DNA of 64,000 nucleotides. Origin: Semisulcospira habei. Taxonomy: Eukaryota > Mollusca > Gastropoda > Semisulcospiridae. Under the pieces are notes generated by a model. That model was given only the letters and a program-made list of their open reading frames with translations, was not told the DNA's origin and ran no database searches. Location: the NCBI GenBank assembly GCA_036245525.1, contig BTPG01000006.1, positions 70,109,101 through 70,173,100 of the forward strand, given 5' to 3'. This document shows, piece after piece, positions 8,959-18,060 of this stretch. Position 1 is the first letter of the stretch; every line of letters starts with the position of its first letter. A program made the translations under genes and the position numbers.

Positions 8959-9415
8959 TTTCTTCTGCAGTAAAATTTATTTTTGAGAAATCAATATGAC
9001 TCCCAGTAACAAGAAGGGTTACGACAGGTGCAAGGTAATTTCCAAACTTGTAAAACATGACACATGCTAATTTGCCAATTGAACTTGAAACAATAGGATT
9101 GCTTTCAAGGTCGTGTGATAGACTATCAGTGTCTACAGGTAGGAAATGACTTACAGCTTTTGTATATAGGAATATTATAGACCTGCTTAAATCACGTGTC
9201 ATTAGTGAGGCAATGTGGTTTTCATATTTAGAATGAAGCTTGATTAGCTCGTCAGAGGTTAGAGATTCAATATCCTCTATCATGTATTGTCTTCCTAGAT
9301 AAGTCTTTGATTTGCCTGAGACAATTACAGACAAAAGCCGCTGTTTTTTGGAGTCTACGTCTTTGTTCTCTACAGCACAGATATCATTTAGAAGAAGTAA
9401 TTCATCTTGATTCAT
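8888..9415 (-). CDS. Conserved Polinton protein of unknown function, 175 aa
   Basis: An intact 175-residue frame starting at ATG 9,415, immediately preceded on the minus strand by TTCATTATAAAA. It is mostly helical in appearance. The block LTSDELIKLHSKYENHIASL (about 52-71) and the C-terminal MFYKFGNYLAPVVTLLVTGSHI (about 120-141) match a protein I recall beside Polinton PolB genes in invertebrates. The tail is Asp/Glu/Ser-rich. No enzymatic motif is visible. Confidence 0.78.
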   Translation of the reverse strand: MNQDELLLLNDICAVENKDVDSKKQRLLSVIVSGKSKTYLGRQYMIEDIESLTSDELIKLHSKYENHIASLMTRDLSRSIIFLYTKAVSHFLPVDTDSLSHDLESNPIVSSSIGKLACVMFYKFGNYLAPVVTLLVTGSHIDFSKINFTAEENGRNPGDSTTEPCFDTGSNCDED

Positions 9416-9430
9416 TTTTATAATGAAAAA
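9413..9430 (-). promoter_or_regulatory. Start-proximal motif TTCATTATAAAAATG
   Basis: Lies directly at the ATG of the 175-aa gene, preceded by a run of T on the coding strand. It fits the Polinton start motif less well at its 5' half. Confidence 0.4.
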
Positions 9431-9454
9431 AAAAAAAAAACTTTGCCTGTGAAT

Positions 9455-9533
9455 AACTTATGATCTTACTTGATAACTAATTTCAAAGTTACCTACAACT
9501 TACAAGTAACTTTGACGTTAGTTATCATAAGTT
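9455..9533. other. Strong inverted repeat in the Polinton central gap
   Basis: The left arm 'aacttatgat..' and right arm 'gttatcataagtt' pair almost throughout, including 'tcaaagttac' with 'gtaactttga', with about a 10-nt bulge on the left arm. It sits in the largest intergenic gap of the minus-strand gene block (9,416-9,701). It could be a transcription terminator or RNA hairpin between two gene sets, or a replication or packaging signal; the sequence alone does not decide. Confidence 0.6.
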
Positions 9534-9600
9534 CTTAACCCAAGTCATAAGACACTCGGACAGATTTCTCAAGTTACAAGGACAACAAGAAAACTTTTTT

Positions 9601-9690
9601 TTAGTAATAATCTGGTGGTGGAGCTGATGGCGTCAAATGAGCAGGCATGACATCTCTTTGCGAAGTGTATGACAAAAATAATGGATTACC
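9601..9690 (-). other. Possible short frame ending PPPDYY
   Basis: On the minus strand a frame reads ...SYTSQRDV, then MPAHLTPSAPPPDYY and a stop at 9,601-9,603. The ending contains PPDY, a PPxY late-domain pattern used by some viral structural proteins to recruit host ubiquitin ligases. It overlaps the end of the gene at 9,702 in another frame, and only a tiny ATG-initiated peptide is possible. It may be the leftover C-terminus of a lost structural gene. Confidence 0.3.
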
Positions 9691-9701
9691 AAAACCTATC
9701 G

Positions 9702-10336
9702 TTACTTGCTTGTAAGTTCTCGAACTTTTTTCATAGTTTCTTCTACGCCTATCTTTTTTCCTTGTTCTAAAAAAGATTTCTTTAGCTCTTCAACATTTAC
9801 AGCCTGACTACGCATCTTATTCTGTATTTCAGATTTTTGTTGTTTATAGTTGGTCAAATCATCTTGTACTCTCTTAAATTCATTATCATCAATTTCATTA
9901 TCATTTAAAGCCTTACTAATAATAAGTTTCATACTCGTCAGCTTAGCTGCTGCGATCGTACTTAATGCTTCATGCTTCTGCAACTTCATATAAAATCTTT
10001 TGTTAATAGCTTCCATACCAAAGCATGCTAGACTTGTGACAAGACCAATACCTTCAACAGCAATTCCTATAACACTTCCCACCCCCGTTGAAAAAGAGTT
10101 ATACCTCCTACAGATAATCCGGCCGAAACCACCCCCATGGCCATTGATGTGTTGTGTACAGAATTGAAAACCGTATTGTAACGGCGTTTACACCTCGAGT
10201 ATTTTGCTTGTTCTTCTTCCAAATACTTCAACGCTTCTGTAATATTCATTAAACGGAATGAATCTGCCTTTAATGTTTTATCACGCTCAATAGGCTCAAG
10301 CTGCTCAGGTGGTATTTGTGGATACAAGTTCACCAT
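9702..10336 (-). pseudogene. Frameshifted conserved Polinton protein (two overlapping frames)
   Basis: Two frames, 10,067-10,336 (89 aa) and 9,702-10,082 (126 aa, only a GTG start), overlap by 16 bp. Together they look like one membrane protein of about 210 residues. The first ends in a hydrophobic Gly-rich stretch (SMAMGVVSAGLSVGGITLF), and the second begins with the continuation of such a stretch. The second contains LISKALNDNEIDDNEFKRV, a signature I recall from an invertebrate Polinton protein. A -1 shift is needed near the T5 and G5 runs at about 10,086-10,100. No canonical X XXY YYZ slippery heptamer is in the right phase, so a one-base loss or assembly error is more likely than programmed shifting. 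The motif TTTGTCATAAAAAATG precedes the start at 10,336. Confidence 0.7.
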
Positions 10337-10349
10337 TTTTTATGACAAA
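10334..10349 (-). promoter_or_regulatory. Start-proximal motif TTTGTCATAAAAAATG
   Basis: Reads directly into the ATG at 10,336 and is nearly identical to the motif upstream of 2,537. The gap to the upstream gene is only 20 bp, so any promoter must overlap this motif or the neighbouring coding sequence. Confidence 0.5.
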
Positions 10350-10356
10350 TATTTTT

Positions 10357-11235
10357 TTAATCAGCAATTACATTTTGCAACTCTTCAAAAGTATACAATT
10401 TGCTGGCATAATAAAATGCAACAAGATCAATGTGTTCAAGGTTTATGTAAGTTAGACGAACAAAAGTTGTTTTGTCGACCACCACCTTGACAGCTGGAAT
10501 ACTGCTCGAAACATTAATAACATCATTATTTTTTGTAATAGCAATAAAGACCTTTGATAATTCTGTTACTGATTCATTCCATGTAAGTTTAATTCCTTGT
10601 GCAATTTGAGCCTCTTTAGCAGTAGCAACAGATTTCATGATAATTTCAAATACTATTGTCGCTTCTCTAGCCACGACTAAGCTTGCTGGCATAAACAAAA
10701 CAGAAGTATCTGATCTACCCTTTCTAGTTGTAAGAAGATATCTCCGTCTCTCATAATTTTCAACTTTCAGTTTTTCTCTGCTATTGTTGTCTAGGGCAAA
10801 ACTTGGAACAAGGCTTACAATAAGCGGCCCAGAATTAACAACCTTCCTAAACACTAAGGCACCTTCGTCATCAGTGTATACATAAGGACTAATAAATTCA
10901 ATCTTTATGTCCCAGTCAATTGTGGGTGGTGGTGCCGGTACAGGTAAAACAACCCACTTACTACCCACATGTATTAAGTTGTAAGGCGCATTATTTACAG
11001 GTGGAGTAGGTACAGTAACATCACGTAGCTGACCAAGTTTAGGAATCTGTTTTTCACCGTCTTTTATGTCAACAATTACTTTCCTCTTGTACATGCCATT
11101 TGAATCAAGTTCAAAACCATATATTTCTCCAATTTCCCCTTCCTTCTCAAAATCCTGTACGTCTGCCAAATCTTTCAACTCTGTTACTGGACACGCAACT
11201 GGTATGATTCTAGGCTTTGGACCAAGACCACTCAT
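10357..11235 (-). CDS. Unrecognised Polinton protein, 292 aa; candidate structural protein
   Basis: An intact frame from ATG 11,235 (a TTG-initiated form is 4 residues longer and unlikely). I do not recognise the family. The composition suggests a beta-rich protein: alternating hydrophobic strands, Pro-rich linkers (VTVPTPPVNNAPYN, LPVPAPPPTIDWD) and no membrane helix. It lies between the minor-capsid-like gene (20-bp gap) and the frameshifted membrane protein (20-bp gap), where Polintons keep virion genes. It is much shorter than a typical double-jelly-roll capsid protein (about 450-600 aa). It might be a single-jelly-roll or spike-like protein; this is inference from position and composition. 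Confidence 0.7.
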   Translation of the reverse strand: MSGLGPKPRIIPVACPVTELKDLADVQDFEKEGEIGEIYGFELDSNGMYKRKVIVDIKDGEKQIPKLGQLRDVTVPTPPVNNAPYNLIHVGSKWVVLPVPAPPPTIDWDIKIEFISPYVYTDDEGALVFRKVVNSGPLIVSLVPSFALDNNSREKLKVENYERRRYLLTTRKGRSDTSVLFMPASLVVAREATIVFEIIMKSVATAKEAQIAQGIKLTWNESVTELSKVFIAITKNNDVINVSSSIPAVKVVVDKTTFVRLTYINLEHIDLVAFYYASKLYTFEELQNVIAD

Positions 11236-11248
11236 TTTTATAAACAAA
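11233..11248 (-). promoter_or_regulatory. Start-proximal motif TTTGTTTATAAAAATG
   Basis: The motif ends in the ATG of the 292-aa gene and is the clearest example of the shared Polinton start motif. With only 20 bp between genes, it is well placed to act as core promoter. Confidence 0.55.
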
Positions 11249-11255
11249 AATAAAA

Positions 11256-12109
11256 TTATTTAACTTCCAAAACAACATAAAAATCATGCATTACAACTGG
11301 TTTACCATTCTGATTAGTTACAGATAAGCACAATGATTCAAAGAAACTAGAACCTAATTTTTTAAACTGAGAATTAGGAAATCTAGCAACCACACTTTCA
11401 CAATATGGGGCAGTTCCAGTCGGCAAGCATCTTAACAAAGTTGAAGGCTTTCCATTGTGTACATTTTCAGTAATAATAATAATAATAATACCGTTATTAT
11501 ATAGGCGCTTTTTCTCAATTTTGGGGAAATCGACTCAAAGCGCCGCGCCTGAAACCCAACACACACACTCACGAAACAGACACGGATTTACGCCATTTAA
11601 GACAAACACAGTACAAGACAAACAAAGGGCCAGTCAGCTACTGAAGTTACAGAGATTTTTGATCGCTTGTATTTGAAATTTGTAAAGTGGCCTGAGACCG
11701 GTACCAAAGTAGTGTTCAGTTCTTTCAAATGAACATTTAGCACTGTGTGTACTGACAAATGAACAGGATATCTGCCAGTTATTCTTGGTTTTTTTGGTGA
11801 TAGTAGACTACCAACTGATTGTGACCAATCTTCATCTAGATGTGTTATTTTTTTAAAAAATCCAAGTAATAATAAAAGACTATTTGATAAAGAAAACTGA
11901 CCACTTTTCGGAAAATCAATTGTAACAAGTAAATTAGCTGGGTTTAAAGTTGCTTTAATTTTAAATTCATTTTGAAGCCATTCAGCTAAAGTACAAAAGT
12001 CATAATATCCGGCTCGTAAAGTATCACCCTTTTCTAAACCATCGAGAGTTCCACTTACAGAATAATTTTCATCATCCGTTACATTAAACCACTTTACTGT
12101 GTAGAACAT
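11256..12109 (-). pseudogene. Minor-capsid (penton-like) protein gene split by a SINE
   Basis: The N-terminal part starts at ATG 12,109 and runs as an open frame into inserted DNA, stopping at 11,597. The C-terminal part is open from inside the insertion to 11,256 and contains HNGKPSTLLRCLPTG, matching the NGKPS signature I recall in Polinton minor capsid proteins. It is followed by LSVTNQNGKPVVMHDFYVVLEV, a typical strand-rich ending. The N-terminal part includes FCTLAEWLQNEFKIKATLNP. The insertion is SINE S3 (11,471-11,714). With the SINE removed the two parts are not in the same phase by my reading, so a further small indel is likely. The gene should not make a full-length product. Confidence 0.75.
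11471..11714 (-). mobile_element. 5'-truncated SINE S3 inside the minor-capsid gene
   Basis: Homologous to the 3' two thirds of the SINE at 14,618-15,010: shared 'gctactgaagtt', 'tatttgaaatttgt', 'ccaaagt.gtg', and the core 'aggcgctttttctcaatt'. The tail on the minus strand is AAGCGCCTATATAATAACGG followed by (TAT)n. TTCAG at 11,466-11,470 and 11,715-11,719 may be a 5-bp target duplication. Confidence 0.8.
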
Positions 12110-12142
12110 TTCATGGATAGCTACAGCCTTGCTACCATCACG

Positions 12143-12800
12143 ATTGTATGGTGGACTGTGAAAGTAGGTCAGTTTGTTTAGAAGTGAATCGGCGCATTGT
12201 CTATTGTGAAATTGTATGGATGAGTGCGGAGGGTGGTGACGTTTAAGGGGGAAGGGGGTGTATTACGCAGTTTGTTTAGTAGTGAATCAGCTCACTGTCG
12301 CCACGTGCTTGTCTATTGTTTATTGTGACATTGTATGGCTGAGTGCGGAGGTAGGTGGGTGGTGACGTTTTAAGGGGAGGGGGGAGGTGTATTATGCAGT
12401 TTGTTAAGAGGGCATTATGCGGTGAATCAGATACATTCTTTGCACTGAGAATTGGGATAACGGGAGATTGGAAATTCTGAAAAGTAGCCTATGTAATTTA
12501 CCCTGATTTAAAACTATCGATACGGTATTACTGACATAGGTGTCATTAGCGTAATTACGTATGTAATTTACCCTGATTTAGAAGTATCGATACGGTATTA
12601 CTGACATAGGTGTCGCAGGGCTCTCTCTTTTATAAGATATTTTAACTAGCCTTTTGTTTCCAAGGGGTTGGGGGACCTGACTGGGCAGATAAATCTGTTA
12701 AATGTATTTGGTCAAGTGTGTTTGTTTATTTACGGAAAGGATTAAATAAATCAATTGTTTCTTAAATGGGTGGGGTTGTATTCTCCTATATACTATCTCT
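12143..12800 (-). repeat. Right terminal inverted repeat of the Polinton
   Basis: Reverse complement of the left TIR with the same 658-bp length. Visible differences are single substitutions, for example GCACGTGGCG here against GCACGCGGCG on the left. It ends CCTATATACTATCTCT next to CCTTGGGCC. Confidence 0.93.
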
Positions 12801-12940
12801 CCTTGGGCCATGTTTGAAGACTGCGGCTTGAATAGACTCTGCTAAAATGCCAATGTTAAAGTTTACCACGGATGACGGCGGCTGGACGGACGACCAATGG
12901 CACAGAACATAAGACTCACTTTTGCTTCGCATGTGAGCCA
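12801..12940. repeat. Right remnant of repeat family A
   Basis: Continues the monomer broken at position 160: 'ccttgggccatgtttgaagactgcggcttgaatag' and ends 'cacttttgctt..gagccaaa', as other copies do at 31,746 and 14,586. Confidence 0.85.
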
Positions 12941-13033
12941 AAAATAAGAAAAATTACGGACTCCAGTGTGGATCAACAGGTTTTTCTGAAACAGCCATTT
13001 TCTCACCAATGAGCATATTAATCAAAAAGTTTA

Positions 13034-14586
13034 AAACAAGAAAGGAAAAGCCATTATGGCTCATGTTTATGACCAATTTACATGTGACCTTTGTGACAAG
13101 GGCTGATTTCTGCAGCAGCAAAATCTATGTTTTCTGAAAATGTAAGCCTTTTTCACACATCTGTCAACCCCCCTTGACCTTTGTGCTGAGTCGACTAAAA
13201 TAGTATGCATAGGAAGGTCTTATCAGCTATCTTTGCACCAAATTTGGCTGAAAAATTTGCAAAAATGTTGGTAATATAATACCCATAATTTTATTAGAAA
13301 TCAGCATTTTACACAATAGCCAGCCTCTTGTGACCCTTGACCTTTCGAGGGGTAATCCAAATTAGTATGCATAGATAGGTTTTACCATCAGGTATCTCTG
13401 TACCAGATATGGGTTTGAAGTTGTGAATAGTATTTGAGAAAAAAACATCTTTTGTCAAAATATGGCTATTTTTCACCTACAGTGGAGTCCGCTTAACACG
13501 AATTTCTGGAGACATGGAAAATCACTTCGTGTTAACCGTATTTCGTGTTAACCAATATGGCTTTAAAATTGATCACGGCCCTCAAGGAGAAAGTGTGTAA
13601 GACGTGTGCGTGAATGAGTGCCAGGTTAAAAGTGCACATTATCGTACTTTCTATGCATACCTTCAGCTCGCTAGGAAAACACAAGGAAACGTGTACAGCT
13701 CGAGTATTTAATGTAAATCCATCAGGTAAAATCCATACTAAGTTACAATCCTCAGGTAAAAGCAACACAGGCTGAAGTACAATCCCGCACCGGTACAAAA
13801 GGGTTGTGTTGGTACACGAATGATACAACATGAATACAGTACAGAAATGCTAGCCAATGAGAAGACAGATTACAACAGCCGAAGGCTATTCAGCCAATCA
13901 CAGATTAGAGTTCGCTCTGATCTGTCATGTGTACTTTCACAGCGCGAGAGCGATACATGAATTGGTTTTCTGTGAATGGAATCTGTGTTCGTGTTAAACA
14001 GGTGAATAATAGTGAAATTGCACTGGTTGAAAACCGAAACCAGCTTCGTGTAAAGCGAAATTTCGTGTTAAGCATTTCGTGTTATCAGTGAAATTTTAAT
14101 ACAGAATAAGAAGGCCGTCGGCCGGGAATGCAAAAACGGTTCGTGTTAACCGGAATTTCGTGTAAAGCGAGTTCGTGTTAACTGGACTCCACTGCATTTC
14201 CTTAGCTCTTGTGACCCTTGACCTTTCCCAGGGATCAACCAAATTAGTATGCATAGAAAGTTCTTACCATCAGGTATCTTTGTACCAAGTTTGGGTTTGA
14301 AGTTGTGAATAGTATTTGAGAAAATAAAAAATATGTCAAAATAAAGCTATTTCTGACATATTTCCTAATCCCCTGTGACCTTGACCTTTGTGGGAGGTCA
14401 CTCAAACTGATATGTTTAGAAGGGTCTTGCCACAAAGTATCATTAGGCCAAGTTTGAAGAATCTGGCTTGAATGGTCTCTGAGAAAATGCCAACGTTAAA
14501 GTTTACCACGGACGACGGCAGATGGACGACGGACGGACGACCACTGGCCCAAAACAGACTCACTTTTGCTTCACACTTCAGCCAAA
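13034..14586. repeat. Repeat family A copy with internal ~165-bp monomers, split by a pogo-like element
   Basis: It starts 'gaaaggaaaagccattatggctcatg' and ends 'cacttttgcttcacacttcagcc', giving weak terminal inverted similarity (GGCTCA/TGAGCC in better copies). Monomers recur as '(c)ttgtgacccttgacctttc', 'agtatgcatag', 'ggtatct.tgtacc' and 'gggtttgaagttgtgaatagt'. The element at 13,480-14,194 interrupts it. TGACCTTGACCT occurs at 14,376. Confidence 0.8.
13480..14194. mobile_element. Non-autonomous pogo-like (Tc1/mariner) element, 715 bp
   Basis: Termini are CAGTGGAGTCCGCTTAACAC on the left and GTTAACTGGACTCCACTG on the right, with TA before the left end and CA (probably a mutated TA) after the right end. 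Subterminal 'ttcgtgtta' motifs recur on both sides. The host repeat resumes in register across it. No transposase motif is visible; a 99-aa minus-strand frame inside has no recognisable content. Related termini occur at about 40,063, 29,150 and 54,485. Confidence 0.8.
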
Positions 14587-14617
14587 CAGGTCCCGAGATA
14601 ATTCTTTTAGGGACAAT

Positions 14618-15010
14618 ATAAATAATAAATCAGCGCATTAAATAGGCGCTTTATCCCAATTGAAAATCGGCTCAAAGAGCCGCCACGAACTGTACCCAAT
14701 AAGCACGCTCTCATGAATCACGCGCATTCACTCACATACTGTACATAAACACAGAACATTCATGTGACGCTAAGGGCAAGCTCAAGCGAGCTACTGAAGT
14801 TTTGGAAATTCAAATCATTTATATTTGAAATTTGTTTAAATGGGCTGAAATTGATACCAAAGTCGTGGGGGAGGAATAGCCGGAGTAGCTGGAGAAAAAA
14901 ACCCGACGGTCTGCCCGAATTAACGGTGACACTTACTAGAGGAAAAAAGTCCAACGCCGGAACTGGGTATCAAACCTCGCACCTCTAGCATTGGTGGCAG
15001 GCTCTTTCAA
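14618..15010 (-). mobile_element. tRNA-headed SINE S3
   Basis: On the minus strand a B-box-like GGTGCGAGGTTTGATACCC (14,965-14,985) lies in the head, followed by the body and the 3' end AAAGCGCCTATTTAATGCGC with a TTATT tail. Truncated relatives lie at 11,471-11,714 and 57,590-57,745. The A box is weak. Confidence 0.65.
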
Positions 15011-15390
15011 GCTTGTCCGTCCTCAAACGCAGGCTCTAGTCGCTGTCACATACACACACACACATGCCATTTGGCGCCAAAAAGACGTCCAGCAAGGTTT
15101 GCGTAGCTAGACGTGACGTCATTTTTATCTCGTTACTTCTTTGCCATAATTTCTGCGCCGCACGCCAAAAGCGTCATGTGCATGCTCCAGAATGTGCTCC
15201 GACCAGCCCCATTTCAAAGTCTACCGTATTTTTTTAATACAGTAGGTAAAAATGTGCTTAGAAGAAAGGCCAAATACAACACAATTAACCCCCATCATAC
15301 CGAGGCTAAAACTAAAGCTTCAAATTAGTACACTGTCTTATGTAAGCTACATATTATAGTACTTACAGATAAGGATATAGACCAATGGCT

Positions 15391-15462
15391 TTAGTTCAAG
15401 GGTGGTGCCAGAATAGCTTGGCACCTAGAGGCACCAAGCTATCCTGGAACTACCCTACAACT
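15391..15462. repeat. Palindromic MITE, family H1
   Basis: 'agttcaagggtggtgccaga' and 'agcttgg' fold onto 'ccaagctatcctgg', with a loop near 'cacctagaggc'. A diverged member of a family with about ten copies in the window. Confidence 0.75.
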
Positions 15463-15699
15463 TTTTCAGTCAAACTTATTTCACGCACTGGTATATTCTG
15501 AATGATGACATAATTTGTGTTGATCTTGTTCTTTTTAAGTGCGTTTCTTTCTTTATTGGCTTTTTTTTTTTTAAAGGTCTCAATGCCAACATTTTTATGT
15601 TTCACTTGCATAATATATTATGTATGATCCGAGCTCCCTGACAACATAACTAATGAGGACTTTTTCATGCACAGGTTATACTGATTTAGAACCAGGGCT

Positions 15700-15805
15700 T
15701 AGTATTTTGAGCTTTGTGCTGCACCAGTCACTATGCAAGGTGCTTTCGCTAGAGTGGAGCACCTTGCTTAGTGGCTGGCACGGTACTAAGATCACTCATG
15801 CACTG
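15700..15805. repeat. Palindromic repeat, family H4
   Basis: 'gcaccagtcactatgcaaggtgc' pairs with 'gcaccttgcttagtggctggc'. A second, longer member lies at 24,375-24,500. Confidence 0.7.
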
Positions 15806-16369
15806 GCTTTCCACTAACGAAAAATTCTCTGCATCTGATGGAGAAATTTTTTGACAGGGACAGAAAAAATGGAAGGCCCGACCGAACCGACAATTCATGA
15901 GAAAAATAGAACTTATCCCTGCTGTGTTTTGTGTATGTGAAGGACTGTAGTGTGCCTGGGATGGATTATGTGTCATGCTGTCCATCCCCACGACAGACAA
16001 TTTAAATCCTACCGGAAAGTCTAATGCTAATTGGCCCCAGAGACCTAACCTGCTGCATGTGACATGGAAGCTGATCTTTACAAATATTATTTTTCAATTC
16101 CTCCTTGCACAAAGCACTCACTTGAGTTCCTCATCAAATTTGACGGTCGCGGCAGAATGGAAGACAATGTGAACATTCTCACAGACTCTGTGCTGATCCT
16201 CCGAGGACATGCCAAAGTGTGGCTCCAAAATATCACCACACACTGGAATGACCTTTGCGTCCACCCCAGGCTGATCTTTCATGACTTTTTCAAACAGCTG
16301 AAACAGTCACAGAGTTAGCAAACAATCAAAACTCTGACTTCCGCCTTACTAGCAGATTTGATTAGCAGT

Positions 16370-16461
16370 GCGCAAAAGGTCCACATTGTTACATCAGCCT
16401 TAGTGTGTTAAATTTGGGCTGCCCTCAAGGTTGTGTTCTCTCTCCAACATTGTTTTCTATA
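16370..16461 (+). pseudogene. LINE reverse transcriptase fragment, 5' part
   Basis: Translates to LNLGCPQGCVLSPTLFSI, the RT block around GxPQGxxLSPxLF. The frame continues exactly at 20,959 once the 4.5-kb element and its TATA duplication are removed. Upstream of about 16,370 the frame degenerates, so the LINE is 5' truncated. Confidence 0.8.
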
Positions 16462-17397
16462 TGGTCAAGAGTACGACTGGGTGTCCAAATGGTGTGACAA
16501 GTACCCTGCATTTTCAAAAGCAAAATAATTTTAATATTTCATATAAATCTGATGTACCTTTGCATACATAAACATTGACACTAAGTAAAACTTTTATGTT
16601 ATTTGCAGTTTGGTTATTATTGAACTTTGAAGTTTAAAGTTTGAACATAACATTTACAATGTCACACATTTAACACTTCACAACAAGCACAAGCTGTAAG
16701 CAATTTTTTGAATTTGTATGTTTCAAAGTATGTTCCCCAACCAGAATAAATGGTATGTCTATAAATAAAGTGTGTTAGTGGAAAATGCAACCTTTTACGC
16801 CATAAAAACTGTTTGAACATAACTTTACACCATAATTTCCAAAAGTCACTAATTTTTAATTCTACTTGGAGAAATAATTTTAAAATATTATGCTAAATGC
16901 ACAGAAACAAGTCTATAATTTAATTTAAGTGCAAAAGCCAATTGAAAAAATAATGTTTACATAGTTCTGAATACTGATAAAGTTGTTCAATACACCTTCA
17001 CTGCAATGTTATTCTCATTTTTTATCTCATGCAATCAAATACAGCTTCTGTAAGCTAAAAATGACTACACTAGATGACTTTTATCTGCTGTTAACTATTC
17101 CAATAGAAAATAAGTAAACTTTTACAAACTGAGCCGAGATTTGGCACAAATTCAATGAGCGCTTTTGGCGTTCCCCAGCTGTCGCAGGACCGATAACTCT
17201 CCGATAGGTGGCGTTCCACCAAGAGGCCTAAAGTCACCATCTTGTTTTAACTTCTATATTACTACTAGTACTACTACAGTCGAGTTTACTTATTATAATT
17301 TCACTATCATCGCAAAGAACCGCCTTGTTTCGAACGATGGCTAGTGCGTATGGAAGTATGTCTCTCAATGCAAGTATGTCTCTCAATGCGTTGGTTT

Positions 17398-17435
17398 CTT
17401 TCTTTTTTTTTTTCTTTTTTTTTCTTTTTTTTTTT

Positions 17436-17466
<31 letters not shown>

Positions 17467-17470
17467 GGGA
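17398..17470. repeat. Poly-T / poly-G low-complexity run
   Basis: About 45 bases of mostly T followed by about 24 G. Apparent frames across it are meaningless. Confidence 0.95.
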
Positions 17471-18060
17471 GATGCAATATATTACTAAACTAGAGATCAA
17501 CAAGAATATTCCGGTTCGTCAGTGATTTACATGTATCGGCAGATCTATCGTTTTTTCTTCACTTAGTTTTAATGCTTTGGGCGGCGGGTAGTTCTTTTCC
17601 TCGAAAACCAACGAAAACCCCCAAAAAGTAAAAGAAAAAAACAACAACAAACAACCAAAATTTTCCTCGAAAAATCAACGAAAAAAACACAAACACTAAC
17701 GAAATCCAACTAAAATCCCCGAAGAGACAAAAACAACCGAAATCGTCTTTTTCTCGTGGGGTGTTTCGTTAGTTTTTGTTGCTTTCCGGGGTGTTTTCGA
17801 GGAAAAGAAGTACCGTGGGCGATTGACCGCATGCATTTTGCTTAATTATGTATTTTCCATCACATATAATAGACTGTAGCGGACACAAGCTGCAGTACTA
17901 TATAACTTGTGAGCAGAGACTGCATTTGAAGTAAATGATGAAAGCCCTTAATCAAATTACAATTAGTCAGCCTGCAATTAGTACTAATATTTTAATAGCA
18001 CTGGTTTTGGATTATATTATAATTTGATATAATAATAATTTAATATTATTAATATTATAA

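Larger units (their letters stand above)
161..12800. mobile_element. Polinton/Maverick (adintovirus-like) element, 12.64 kb
   Basis: The element is bounded by 658-bp inverted repeats (161-818 and 12,143-12,800) that differ at only a few positions where I compared them. Flanks are CCTTG at 156-160 and 12,801-12,805; counting one shared base gives TCCTTG, in line with the 6-bp target duplication known for Polintons. Plus-strand genes are an ATPase, an unknown protein and PolB; eight genes run leftward on the minus strand, including the integrase. This gene set (PolB, rve integrase, packaging ATPase, minor capsid) defines Polintons. It is short for the family (usually about 15-20 kb), and two SINEs contribute roughly 0.65 kb of its length. 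No hexon-like major capsid or cysteine protease was recognised. Near-identical TIRs and mostly open genes suggest a young insertion, but two structural genes are broken. Confidence 0.95.
15011..16369. other. No gene seen; two hairpin repeats
   Basis: Contains hairpin H1 (15,391-15,462) and H4 (15,700-15,805). I see no exon with a protein resemblance here; the short open frames have no recognisable content. Confidence 0.5.

Noticed and set aside
17234..17525. Frames crossing poly-T/poly-G
   Set aside because: Low-complexity translation with no conserved content.
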